In this document: piece after piece, positions 13,981-21,582 of the stretch
How the letters are laid out: every line of letters starts with the position of its first letter
How positions within the stretch are numbered: the first letter of the stretch is position 1
DNA from: Coemansia sp. RSA 1804
Taxonomy: Eukaryota > Kickxellomycota > Kickxellomycetes > Kickxellales > Kickxellaceae
Length of the DNA stretch: 24,359 bases
Reading direction: 5' to 3'
Assembly: GCA_027578815.1 (NCBI GenBank)
Contig: JANBTH010000237.1
Coordinates: forward strand, 1 to 24,359
Translations under genes and position numbers: made by a program
The notes under the pieces: generated by a model
Told to the model about the DNA's origin: nothing
The model's database searches: none
The model's input: only the letters and a program-made list of their open reading frames with translations

Positions 13981-15552
13981 TTACATGGTGGTGACAACGA
14001 ATCGATATCTCGGCAACTGTGCTCGACGCTCCTCCTAATAACACAAACAGAAATAGAAACAAAACAAAGCACTCCCATTTTCCAAAAAAAAAAAACAGCG
14101 CACCTTTCTTTCTTTCTTGATTAGCAAGACACACGTCACGAATTGTGTTGGCATTTTCATCGCATTAGAGCAGAGTTCAGAACTTACCACAGACATCTGC
14201 GTATCGTTGTAGACAAGCCGTGTTGCTCGGGCTTTTGGTTTCGGCGCGGCTTTGGGGTCTACAGAAACAGTGGCATTTGTCAGTCCATCACTTGGGTGGT
14301 GGGCTGTTGTATGGTTGTTGTTGTGGTTGTGGATGTAGTCCACGGGCAGAGAAGAAGAAGAAGAAGGAGCATTTGTCTGGCGCGGCTGTGGCGCTACACT
14401 AGGCTTACCGGGGATACTACTACTACTACTTACTGCCGCATGACCGGGGGCCTCGGCCAATAACGCGGGTGGTTGGTTTGGACGCCCCATGCTTGATGCT
14501 ATTCCTGGCTGGGGTGGCGGTGGTACTGGCGCTGCAGCCAGGGTGCTCTTAGGAGGCAACGGCGGACGAGCAACACCCGCGCCGGGCTTGTTCGCCATAT
14601 GCGGAGGCACAGGCGGTCTGCCAGGCGTGGGGAAAAGCATCGGTGGTCCACTAACCGACAACGACGACAAAGAAGGAGAAGGAGAAAAAGAAGACGCAGA
14701 AGCAGAAGCAGAAGGAGGAAGAGGCGGCACATTGCCTGCTGATGGCATAGACATAGGCATAGGCGGCCGTGGCATGGCTGCTGCCGTCATAGGCGATTGC
14801 ATCAGAGGCGGAGGCGGGGCGGGCGGCCGACGAAAACCAAGCATCCCGGGCTGCTGTGGCGGCATGGATGGAGGATGGTTTGCAAACGGTGGGCCAAACG
14901 GCGGAAGTGGATGGCGCATCGGATGCGGTGGATGCCCGCCGCTCATCGCGTACTGTGGGGGAAACGGACCACGGAATCCTCCTGGCGGTGCGCTGGGATA
15001 TCCTCCTCCATGCGGCGGCATCGGCGGCATATGTGGTGGCTGGCCCCCATACCCGATATTTGGGTGTCCATACTGCTGATGCTGCTGCTGCTGCTGCTGT
15101 ACAGCCAACCGGTGTTGCTCCAGCTGCTGCTTCAGCTGCTCTGGATCAAGATCAACGCTATGCATGCCACCGCCATTGCCGGCATTACTATACCCGCCTG
15201 CACTTCCGTTATGCTGCTTAGGCTTCTTAGCCACAGGCTCACCAAGCTTCTCGCGCATACGCTGCTCATAGTCCTGTACATCCTCCTCGGGAATCCCAAG
15301 GCTTCCAAATATCTCAATATCGGGGGTATCGCGTCCCGGAAACGCATTTGGCACAGCCTTGATGTTCTCCTTGTGCACCTGGGCCACATGGATCACCATG
15401 CCGCCCGCCGTGTTGAGTCGCTTTGCGCATATGTGGCACTTGAAGTGCTTGGCCTTTTGGTGCTGTATCAGTACCTTTTCGTCCTCAAATTCACGCTCGC
15501 AATACCAGCACCACGGTTTAAGCTCGGTCTTTTTGCTTTTCTTTTTTCCCAT
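13981..15552 (-). CDS. BuGZ/ZNF207-like zinc-finger protein with GLEBS motif (two exons)
   Basis: Exons 15552-14188 and 14034-13981; spliced product 472 residues. The N-terminus (GKKKSKKTELKPWCWYC) is the BuGZ/ZNF207 signature with two C2H2 fingers: Cys15, Cys18, His31, His36 and Cys39, Cys42, His55, His60, then VPNAFPGRDTPDIEIFGSLGIPEEDV. The middle is a Gln tract, then a long Pro/Gly/Met-rich disordered region (about 150-430). Joining the exons gives NDTQMSV|EERRAQLPRYRF, matching the GLEBS motif that in animal BuGZ binds Bub3 for kinetochore loading. In animals the disordered part also drives condensation with tubulin. The intron is phase 0 with GTAAGT and a T-rich tract ending TTATTAG. 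Reading straight through it would end at the TAG of the acceptor. A TATA box lies about 50 bp upstream of the ATG. Fungal function is inferred. Confidence 0.9.
14035..14187 (-). other. Spliceosomal intron of the BuGZ-like gene
   Basis: 153 bp. Donor GTAAGT starts at 14187, acceptor TTATTAG ends at 14035, with poly-T and T-rich sequence near the 3' end and a CTAAT (TTGCTAATC) as possible branch region. Its length is a multiple of three and the only in-frame stop is the TAG of the acceptor itself, so retention would replace the GLEBS tail by 50 unrelated residues. Splicing is supported because it restores the family C-terminus in frame. Confidence 0.88.
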
Positions 15553-15599
15553 TTCGCATACACAAAACGTCTGATTGAACGTATGTCTGCTTGCTCTCG

Positions 15600-15609
15600 C
15601 CTTTTATAT
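15600..15609 (-). promoter_or_regulatory. TATA box of the BuGZ-like gene
   Basis: On the minus strand the sequence reads ATATAAAAGG about 48-57 bp before the ATG at 15552, implying a very short leader of some 20 nt. Confidence 0.5.
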
Positions 15610-16027
15610 CTCTGGATTGCAAGAAGAATGAATGAACAAAGTAAAGTAATTAATGCCACGACTAGATGGCCTGCGGATTTTAGCAATTAAAGAGTAGCAA
15701 AGATCCAAATGAAAAAGGAAAAGCTAATAACAAAGTGTACTTGTGTTCTCAGCAGATTAGAGAAAGAGAGACAAGAAAAAGGCTTGATGCTAAAAACCCC
15801 ACTGATCACACGTTCCTATTTTGCCCTTGGCTTGCGATTTTTGGTCTTGCGAGTCGTGCGGCTCGCGGGGGTTCGGCTCGGCAGGGGTGTTTATCAACAA
15901 AGGAAAGGAAACAACAACAAACATCCCTTTCCTTTGCCCGTGTTGACATTGTTGGTGTTTCTTGTCTTTCTGCTCATACCTTTCTCATCTGCTTTTCTCT
16001 AATTTGTCAGCTTTCACCCAACAACAA

Positions 16028-16057
16028 CATCGACATCGACATCGACATCGACATCGA
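16028..16057 (+). repeat. Five CATCGA hexamers directly before a start codon
   Basis: Five perfect CATCGA units end 2 bp before the ATG at 16060, preceded by ACAACAA. The array lies in the 5' leader of the aldehyde dehydrogenase gene; changes in unit number would alter leader length but not the protein. Confidence 0.9.
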
Positions 16058-16059
16058 CA

Positions 16060-17850
16060 ATGTGCTGTGCTAGCGAGCTTCTCCAACTCACTGCGCACCC
16101 GGCGGTCGTTGCGATAGTTGCCGGCAGCGCGGTGCTCTACTTTATGCTCTTCCGCAAAAGCCGGCTTCCCGCGATTCCCTTTGAGCTGCGGCCGCCGCCC
16201 GAGAGCCTTCCCGGGTGGCAAGGCAACGAGGTGCTTGAAAGCCCATCAATCATTGTGCCGGGAAACCCCGAACTTATCCAGTGCTTCGATCCGGCCACGG
16301 GCCGCTCGCTTGGGCAGGTGAAGGCAACCACGATGGACGAGCTGGAAGCCAAAATCGAGCGCGCACGCAAGGCGCAGAAGACATGGGCAGCCACGACGTT
16401 TGAGCAGAGGAGACAGGTGCTCCGCTCGCTCAACGAGTTCGTGCTGTCCCACCAGCGCGAGATCTGCCAGGTGGCGTGCCGCGATTCGGGCAAGACCCTG
16501 GTGGATGCAACGCTGGGCGAGGTTCTGACCACGTCGGCGAAACTCCAGTGGACGATCAAGAACGGCGAGGCCGCGCTTGCTGACGATTCGCGCGACCCCG
16601 GCTTCATGATGATGTACAAGCGCGCAAAGGTCGTTTACCAGCCGCGCGGGGTTGTTGCCGCACTGGTGTCGTGGAACTACCCATTCCACAATACCATTGG
16701 TCCCGTTATCTCCGCCCTGTTTGCCGGAAACGCCATTGTGGTCAAGGCGAGCGAACACGTTGCCTGGAGCATGTCGTACTGGGAGCAGATGGTTAAGCGC
16801 GCGCTTAATGTCTGTGGCCACGATCCCGATCTCGTCCACTTTGTCACCGGCTTTGCCGAGATTGGCGTCGCCGTCACATCCTCTCCTCGCATCGACCATA
16901 TCACCTTTATCGGGTCCCCCGAGGTCGGGAAGCTTGTGATGCGCTCGGCCAGCGCCAATCTGACGCCAGTCACCCTGGAGCTCGGCGGCAAGGACTGTGC
17001 CGTGGTGTTTGGCGATGCCGATATGGCGCAGTGTGTTCCAGTCCTGATGCGCAGCGTCATCCAGAATGCGTCGCAGAACTGCATTGGCATCGAGCGCATC
17101 CTTGTGCAGGACACCGCGTACGAGGGCTTTGTTGACGAGATGACCCGCCGCATCCGGGCTGTCCGAGTCGGCTCGATCCTCGACGACAAGCCCAACACGG
17201 TTGACTGCGGCGCAATGGTGCTGTCGAACTGCGCCGACCGTCTCGAGGCGCTCATCAAGGACGCCGTATCCAAGGGCGCGCGCTGTCTGGCTGGCGGCCA
17301 CCGGTTTGCGCATCCGCTCCATCCAAAGGGCCAGTACTTTGCGCCCACGCTTCTTGTGGACGTGACGCCAGACATGGATATCACTCGCAACGAGACGTTT
17401 GGCCCGATCATGGTTGTTATGAAGTTTGCCGACGAGAAAGATGCTCTCGAGAAGGTCCATTCGTCTCCCTACGGCCTGGGCTCAAGCGTCTTTTCGGGCG
17501 ACCGCTCTCGCGGCCGTCGTGTGGCTCTGGCGCTGCGTACGGGCATGGCAAACGTCAATGACTTTGGCGTCAACTACATTTGCCAGTCGTTGCCATTCGG
17601 CGGTGTCGGCATCAGCGGGTTTGGTCGCTTTGCTGGCCCCGAGGGGCTGCGCTCTCTCTGCGTTGAAAAGGCATTCACCGAGGACCGCTTCCCGCTTGTC
17701 AAGACCCCGATTCCGCCCATTGTTGACTATCCGATCCAGGACTCGGAAAAGGGATACCAGTTTACCCAGCAGATCGTTGCCTTTGCATACAGCGATTCCT
17801 GGTGGGGCTCAATCAAGGCTGGTCTCCGTCTGGGCAAGCTCTCCATGTAG
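16060..17850 (+). CDS. MSC7: Membrane-anchored aldehyde dehydrogenase family protein, Msc7-like
   Basis: 596 residues. An N-terminal hydrophobic segment (about 13-31) with following FRKSR suggests a membrane anchor, as in yeast Msc7 (YHR039C, 644 residues), which this resembles most. The NAD-dependent ALDH domain covers about 65-540: PRGVVAALVSWNYPFH with Asn206, Rossmann loop FIGSPEVGK (283-291), general base Glu307 in LELGGKD, catalytic Cys341 in NASQNCIGIER, cofactor-binding Glu445 in NETFGPI, and LPFGGVGISGFGRFAG (511-526). All key catalytic residues are present, so the enzyme should oxidise an aldehyde to its acid; the substrate is unknown. Yeast Msc7 is ER-localised, and its name comes from a meiotic recombination screen. 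The ATG at 16060 follows a hexamer repeat and gives the expected anchor. It is divergent from the BuGZ-like gene. Confidence 0.93.
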   Translation: MCCASELLQLTAHPAVVAIVAGSAVLYFMLFRKSRLPAIPFELRPPPESLPGWQGNEVLESPSIIVPGNPELIQCFDPATGRSLGQVKATTMDELEAKIERARKAQKTWAATTFEQRRQVLRSLNEFVLSHQREICQVACRDSGKTLVDATLGEVLTTSAKLQWTIKNGEAALADDSRDPGFMMMYKRAKVVYQPRGVVAALVSWNYPFHNTIGPVISALFAGNAIVVKASEHVAWSMSYWEQMVKRALNVCGHDPDLVHFVTGFAEIGVAVTSSPRIDHITFIGSPEVGKLVMRSASANLTPVTLELGGKDCAVVFGDADMAQCVPVLMRSVIQNASQNCIGIERILVQDTAYEGFVDEMTRRIRAVRVGSILDDKPNTVDCGAMVLSNCADRLEALIKDAVSKGARCLAGGHRFAHPLHPKGQYFAPTLLVDVTPDMDITRNETFGPIMVVMKFADEKDALEKVHSSPYGLGSSVFSGDRSRGRRVALALRTGMANVNDFGVNYICQSLPFGGVGISGFGRFAGPEGLRSLCVEKAFTEDRFPLVKTPIPPIVDYPIQDSEKGYQFTQQIVAFAYSDSWWGSIKAGLRLGKLSM

Positions 17851-17974
17851 GCCCAGGCATGCAATCCAAAGTAATAGTAGTAATAATAATAATATTGTCT
17901 CCTTGCTCTTGAGTATATATTGCTTCGCTCATGGCTGGAAGTAAAAAAGAATAATAATCCATTCTAACAGAGGC

Positions 17975-17978
17975 AAAA
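17975..17978 (-). terminator. RNA polymerase III terminator of tRNA-Leu
   Basis: On the minus strand TTTT follows one base after the discriminator base of the tRNA, the usual minimal Pol III stop signal. Confidence 0.7.
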
Positions 17979-17979
17979 G

Positions 17980-18061
17980 TGCTGGAAGTGGGATTCGAAC
18001 CCACGCCTCTTTCGAGACTGCAACTTGAGTGCAGCGTCTTAGACCACTCGACCATCCCAGC
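17980..18061 (-). tRNA. tRNA-Leu (anticodon CAA)
   Basis: The 82-nt gene folds as a class II tRNA: acceptor GCTGGGA/TTCCAGC with one G-T pair and discriminator A, D stem GTC/GAC, anticodon stem CTGCA/TGCAG with loop CTCAAGT, giving anticodon CAA (18025-18027) for UUG. A variable arm of 13 nt contains TCTC..GAG-type pairing, as expected for Leu. The T arm GTGGG-TTCGAAT-CCCAC is perfect. CCA is not encoded, as in eukaryotes. There is no intron. The internal A and B boxes are intact, and a TTTT stop follows. Confidence 0.95.
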
Positions 18062-18395
18062 AACAAGCCAAATCCAGCGCTCAGCCTGGGCTGACCGACC
18101 AACATACACGTACTTTAACAACTGCATTGCGCTTTGTTTCTTTTGATATATATTTTTCCCCAAAATTTTGCTCACAAAGCTTCATTATACAACACAAAAA
18201 TACCGCAATATTGCTTTTTGCACTTTGTTATTGTAAAGAAACATTAATTTGCTTTGCATTTTTAATATAAACACAGTCTGCCTGTTCTTTGTTTCAATCC
18301 CTTTTCTATCGGGATAAAAGTTACATATCCCCAATAGTTTTGGGAATTAAAAAATTGTGCGTTCCAAGAAGGCAGAATAAAAAAGTAAAATAGGC

Positions 18396-18403
18396 TATAT
18401 AAA
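18396..18403 (+). promoter_or_regulatory. TATA box of the small ubiquitin-like gene
   Basis: TATATAAA lies 107 bp upstream of the ATG at 18510. In this AT-rich stretch chance occurrence is possible, but its distance supports the small ORF being a real gene. Confidence 0.45.
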
Positions 18404-18509
18404 CTTTGGGTTTGGACAACTGTCTTCCAAGGAAAAATACCAATCTTGTCTCCTCATCACTTCTAATTCCTCTTGTGGCCTTTAAGAAATAATAATAATA
18501 ACAACAACA

Positions 18510-18884
18510 ATGAAAGTAGCTAACGAACCAATACGTATAAATGTCAAGGCAAATATCAGATATAATAAAAAACATTTTGCAACTCCTTTAACCCCAATGG
18601 AAGTAAAACCAAACCAAAAAATTAATGTGATATTCCGAAAATTGAAGATCAATGAAGGGCTTATCAAACACACAATTATAAAATACAAGCCTTATGATGC
18701 AGAAGTAGCCCATGTTCTAAGAAACGTAACCACTGTAAATCCCGAAAAATCTTTTAGAGATTTGGGCATTGGAAACAAAGACACCCTATCTATTAAAAAT
18801 ACACCAGGGCCTAAGCAATTGGATATAGCGGCATGCGCGTATATAGATTATGAAAGAAAACAAAAATCCAGGCGTACCAAATAA
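18510..18884 (+). CDS. Small protein with ubiquitin-like pattern, resembling U11/U12-25K (SNRNP25) tail
   Basis: 124 residues, AT-rich codons. The first ATG at 18510 follows an AAT/AAC-rich leader. The sequence shows a plausible beta-grasp order: strands around residues 8-17 and 29-34, a helix about 35-50, strands 54-61, then FRDLGIGNKDTLSI (82-95), the typical last turn and strand of ubiquitin-like folds. The LRDYGIRNRDEVSF-type ending of the minor-spliceosome protein SNRNP25 is the closest pattern I know. There is no C-terminal Gly-Gly, so it should not be a conjugated modifier; the tail is basic (ERKQKSRRTK). The homology is inferred by eye and weak; it may be an unrelated lineage-specific protein. 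It is convergent with the kelch gene, with stop codons 91 bp apart. Confidence 0.6.
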   Translation: MKVANEPIRINVKANIRYNKKHFATPLTPMEVKPNQKINVIFRKLKINEGLIKHTIIKYKPYDAEVAHVLRNVTTVNPEKSFRDLGIGNKDTLSIKNTPGPKQLDIAACAYIDYERKQKSRRTK

Positions 18885-18975
18885 GAAGCCAGCCAGATTA
18901 AGAATGTTAGCATATAGTGTTTTATTATCCTTATCTTTAAACATTAAAAATGGGTTTAGTGAATAAAAACGTCTT

Positions 18976-20997
18976 CTAGCCTGCATTGTTTACAACCTTT
19001 AGTTCGCCGTTATTCTCACGCATGTGGCTGCCAACTAGAGCCTCGGCGTCTTCAGCGCACTCGTCGATTGTAGACAGATCCGCATGGCTATCGAATATAA
19101 TGTCGCTAAAGCTATCATCATCCTCATAGTTATTCTCTTCATTATCTTTTTTCTCCAGATCCTTGTATATCTCAGAGTACTCGTCAATGTTGTCGGAAAA
19201 TCTGACAGATAGCGTGTCGCCTGTTCTTGACGCACGGTATGTTGGAATGGGTGCAGACAACGTCAACTTGCGTCTTACCCGCTGAACTGTGTTATTTGAG
19301 ACGCTAGAATCTCTTCTTTGCTCCGAGTCTCTTGCTATTTGTTGACTGCCCTGCCTTGTTGCCGATATGTTGTCTCCATCAATCATGGTTGATGTTCCTT
19401 CGGACACAGACTGCGACCGAGTGGTACGGCTGCCACGATTCGACACGCTATTCCTTGTGTTCACCTTGGTTGCTGACGTTTCCCTTGTTCCAGTGGACAC
19501 CCGTCTGTCTGGAAACTGTGATGCCAACGTTGTTGCGTCGACATCGTAAGACGACCGCCGTCTATTGCTAATTGTCTTTATATACTTGTCTTCAAGCACA
19601 TGTGCCGAGTCACGAATGTTTTCGACATAAGACTCCACAATGGAGCGAATGGTTGTGTCTCTTGCCGGTGGTGCTCTAACAACAGACCGTCTCCTCCGTG
19701 CAAGCCTGTTCTGTATCTCGCGGACAAAATAGTATAGCGCCAATATGAAAACAAGCAGCACCATTATGTAGCATATAGCAGACATAGCGCTTGTTCTATG
19801 AGTGCGCAGAATTGTCCACTGGGTGTCCAGCTCCACATGCGAAATGCTCTTTGGGGAGTACGTGTCGACAAAAGATCTGGCATCCAGGTCGTAAAAGTAT
19901 ATATTCTTATCTCCGCTGTACTCCATGAATCCAGTCTCAATGTATCCATGGGTTACAACAAGGTAATGGCCCAGGGTCTTCATCTGATGGGCGTAGCGAG
20001 GAACCGGTGCATTAGGCGTCTCTAGCTTGGTCCATTTCCAGCTAATTGTGTCAAGTTTGTACAAGTCTCCAAAAAACTGGGTCCAGCCTGTGACGTTCAC
20101 ACCTGCGTAAATGTAAATCGAATCGTTGTGGAGCGACGCAGAAAAGGCAGAGCGCTCTGGCGGAATATCGCCAGTGCAATCAACAGAGCTCCACTTCATT
20201 GTGTCAATATCGTAAACGTAAACCTTGTTGAATAATAGGTTTACCGCCTTATTATTAGGCATGTCATACGTATTTCCGCCAAGGACAACCATAAATGTGT
20301 CGTTAAGCAGAATGCTAGAATGCTGGATTAAACCCGTTATTGGCTCTGGCGTACTATCGCCGTTATCAGTAAGAACGCTACCAACACTGGACCTTTGCCC
20401 GGTGCCGCGTCCGAGCTTTGCAACATGACGGTCGTGTCGGATAGGGTCTAATACCATGCGGTTGACGTTGAGCCATCTGGTACTTTTGTCGCTATGTGTA
20501 GTGAGATCACTGGAGCCGCCAAAAATAATCATATCGCCCGAACTCTCCTGGAGTACAGCCGTGTGTAAGTATCTTCTTGGATCTACGTCCACAACATTCG
20601 ATGCGCCCCAAGCCTGGTACTGAGAGGAATATGCAGCCAGGTGGTTGGCCTGAGAAAACGTGCTGGGCGATTCACCTCCGTATGGTATTATGATGTGGTT
20701 AGTGCGGTCGTAGACCGATGAGTGCTGTGCGAGTGGCGGCATTGCAAAGCGCGAAGCAGAGCTCTGCTTCTTCCACTTGGGACTCGACTGCTTGACTTTT
20801 CTGGTGATATCTATACATCGGTAGTCAAGTAAATAGTCCTGTAGGTTGACGCCTGTGCTAGTGCTTTTGCCGCCGAAAACGCACATCTGCCCATCGAATA
20901 TTTCCATTGTATGGTGGAACCGTGGCACCATTTGAAGCGCACCGAATACAGGCTCAGCGCAAACCAGCAGAATGTATACAAAGCTGACAAAGCGCAT
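18976..20997 (-). CDS. Kelch-repeat single-pass membrane protein
   Basis: 673 residues from the ATG at 20997, chosen because it begins a clean signal peptide (MRFVSFVYILLVCAEPVFG). An in-frame ATG at 21075 would add 26 residues before it. The extracellular/luminal part (20-400) carries kelch-type blades: FHHTMEIFDGQMCVFGG (28-43), YLHTAVLQESSGDMIIFGG, IQHSSILLNDTFMVVLGG, and RSAFSASLHNDSIYIYAG, followed by W-containing DxxxWxW strands. Several NxS/T sites are present (NDT 232, NDS 291, NVT 301). One transmembrane helix (about 405-424) is followed by Arg-rich RLARRRR and a 240-residue cytosolic tail that is Ser/Thr/Arg-rich then acidic (EENNYEDDDSF). It is a type I membrane protein; the function is unknown. 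Such kelch-TM proteins in fungi are linked to cell-surface or polarity roles, but I cannot assign one here. Codon use is mixed and not G/C-biased. Confidence 0.87.
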   Translation of the reverse strand: MRFVSFVYILLVCAEPVFGALQMVPRFHHTMEIFDGQMCVFGGKSTSTGVNLQDYLLDYRCIDITRKVKQSSPKWKKQSSASRFAMPPLAQHSSVYDRTNHIIIPYGGESPSTFSQANHLAAYSSQYQAWGASNVVDVDPRRYLHTAVLQESSGDMIIFGGSSDLTTHSDKSTRWLNVNRMVLDPIRHDRHVAKLGRGTGQRSSVGSVLTDNGDSTPEPITGLIQHSSILLNDTFMVVLGGNTYDMPNNKAVNLLFNKVYVYDIDTMKWSSVDCTGDIPPERSAFSASLHNDSIYIYAGVNVTGWTQFFGDLYKLDTISWKWTKLETPNAPVPRYAHQMKTLGHYLVVTHGYIETGFMEYSGDKNIYFYDLDARSFVDTYSPKSISHVELDTQWTILRTHRTSAMSAICYIMVLLVFILALYYFVREIQNRLARRRRSVVRAPPARDTTIRSIVESYVENIRDSAHVLEDKYIKTISNRRRSSYDVDATTLASQFPDRRVSTGTRETSATKVNTRNSVSNRGSRTTRSQSVSEGTSTMIDGDNISATRQGSQQIARDSEQRRDSSVSNNTVQRVRRKLTLSAPIPTYRASRTGDTLSVRFSDNIDEYSEIYKDLEKKDNEENNYEDDDSFSDIIFDSHADLSTIDECAEDAEALVGSHMRENNGELKVVNNAG

Positions 20998-21582
20998 AAA
21001 CACGGAGACCCCTATCCTTTGAGGCACGATCGATATATACGAGCCATATATGAGCCTAATTGAACCATATGTCATTTTTAATATAAAAGGATATTATTAC
21101 AAAATAATTTGTTAACAGAATAAAACAAAAATACCTTTTCCAACACGAGAAAAGATAGAAAGCAAAACGATGGGCAATTTTCCATGTCATTATAAAAGAT
21201 CCAAGAAATAATCTCTTCTCCATGTTGACACACTGTTTTTACATTGTTAGAGTGTTCTGAAAAACATCAAGTGATAGTATTCCCATGTCATCTTTTGACA
21301 TGAAAACAATGTAAACCCGCATTTTGATGCACCAGAAAAACCTGCAGATAATTGCTCTTGCATCGTTTGCCAAGATTCAACATTCCATCCACAATTGTAA
21401 TCATTGTTTAAAACTGATGAAAAGCTCTAAAGAAATTAAAGGTTAGTTTTGCTAGAATCCACACGATCGTAATGGTTATTTTTCTTTTAAATTCAAGCGA
21501 ATAATTATTATCTAACAGAGTGGGGGAGGGGGGTAATGACGAGAACAGAAAAGAAAAATGTTAAAAAATGGATCGTTATATA
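20998..21582. other. AT-rich intergenic region between kelch gene and Q-rich gene
   Basis: On the minus strand TATATAT at 21033-21039 lies about 40 bp before the kelch ATG. The rest, to 21582, is AT-rich 3' sequence of the Q-rich gene and kelch upstream DNA. A near-repeat of CATGTCAT (21184, 21283) is visible. No gene is supported. Confidence 0.5.

Larger units (their letters stand above)
15553..16059. other. Divergent promoter region between the BuGZ-like and ALDH genes
   Basis: This 507-bp region separates two divergent start codons. It contains the minus-strand TATA box, a GC-rich patch with GGCTCGCGGGGGTTCGGCTCGG (15860-15881), C/T-rich sequence and the CATCGA array at its right end. No gene is seen inside it. 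Confidence 0.55.
17851..18509. other. Intergenic region containing tRNA-Leu
   Basis: After the ALDH stop comes a TAG/TAA triplet tract (17872-17893). The tRNA gene follows at 17980-18061. From 18062 the sequence becomes strongly AT-rich, with a TATA box at 18396-18403 and an AAT/AAC triplet run (18488-18509) leading into the small ubiquitin-like gene. No other gene is seen. Confidence 0.55.

Noticed and set aside
14035..14187. 50-residue C-terminal extension of the BuGZ-like protein (CFFFLENGSALFCFYFCLCY-like)
   Set aside because: It is translated intron; splicing restores the conserved GLEBS tail in frame.
16246..17460. 404-codon minus-strand frame antisense to ALDH
   Set aside because: It is an antisense shadow of a codon-biased gene; no motif.
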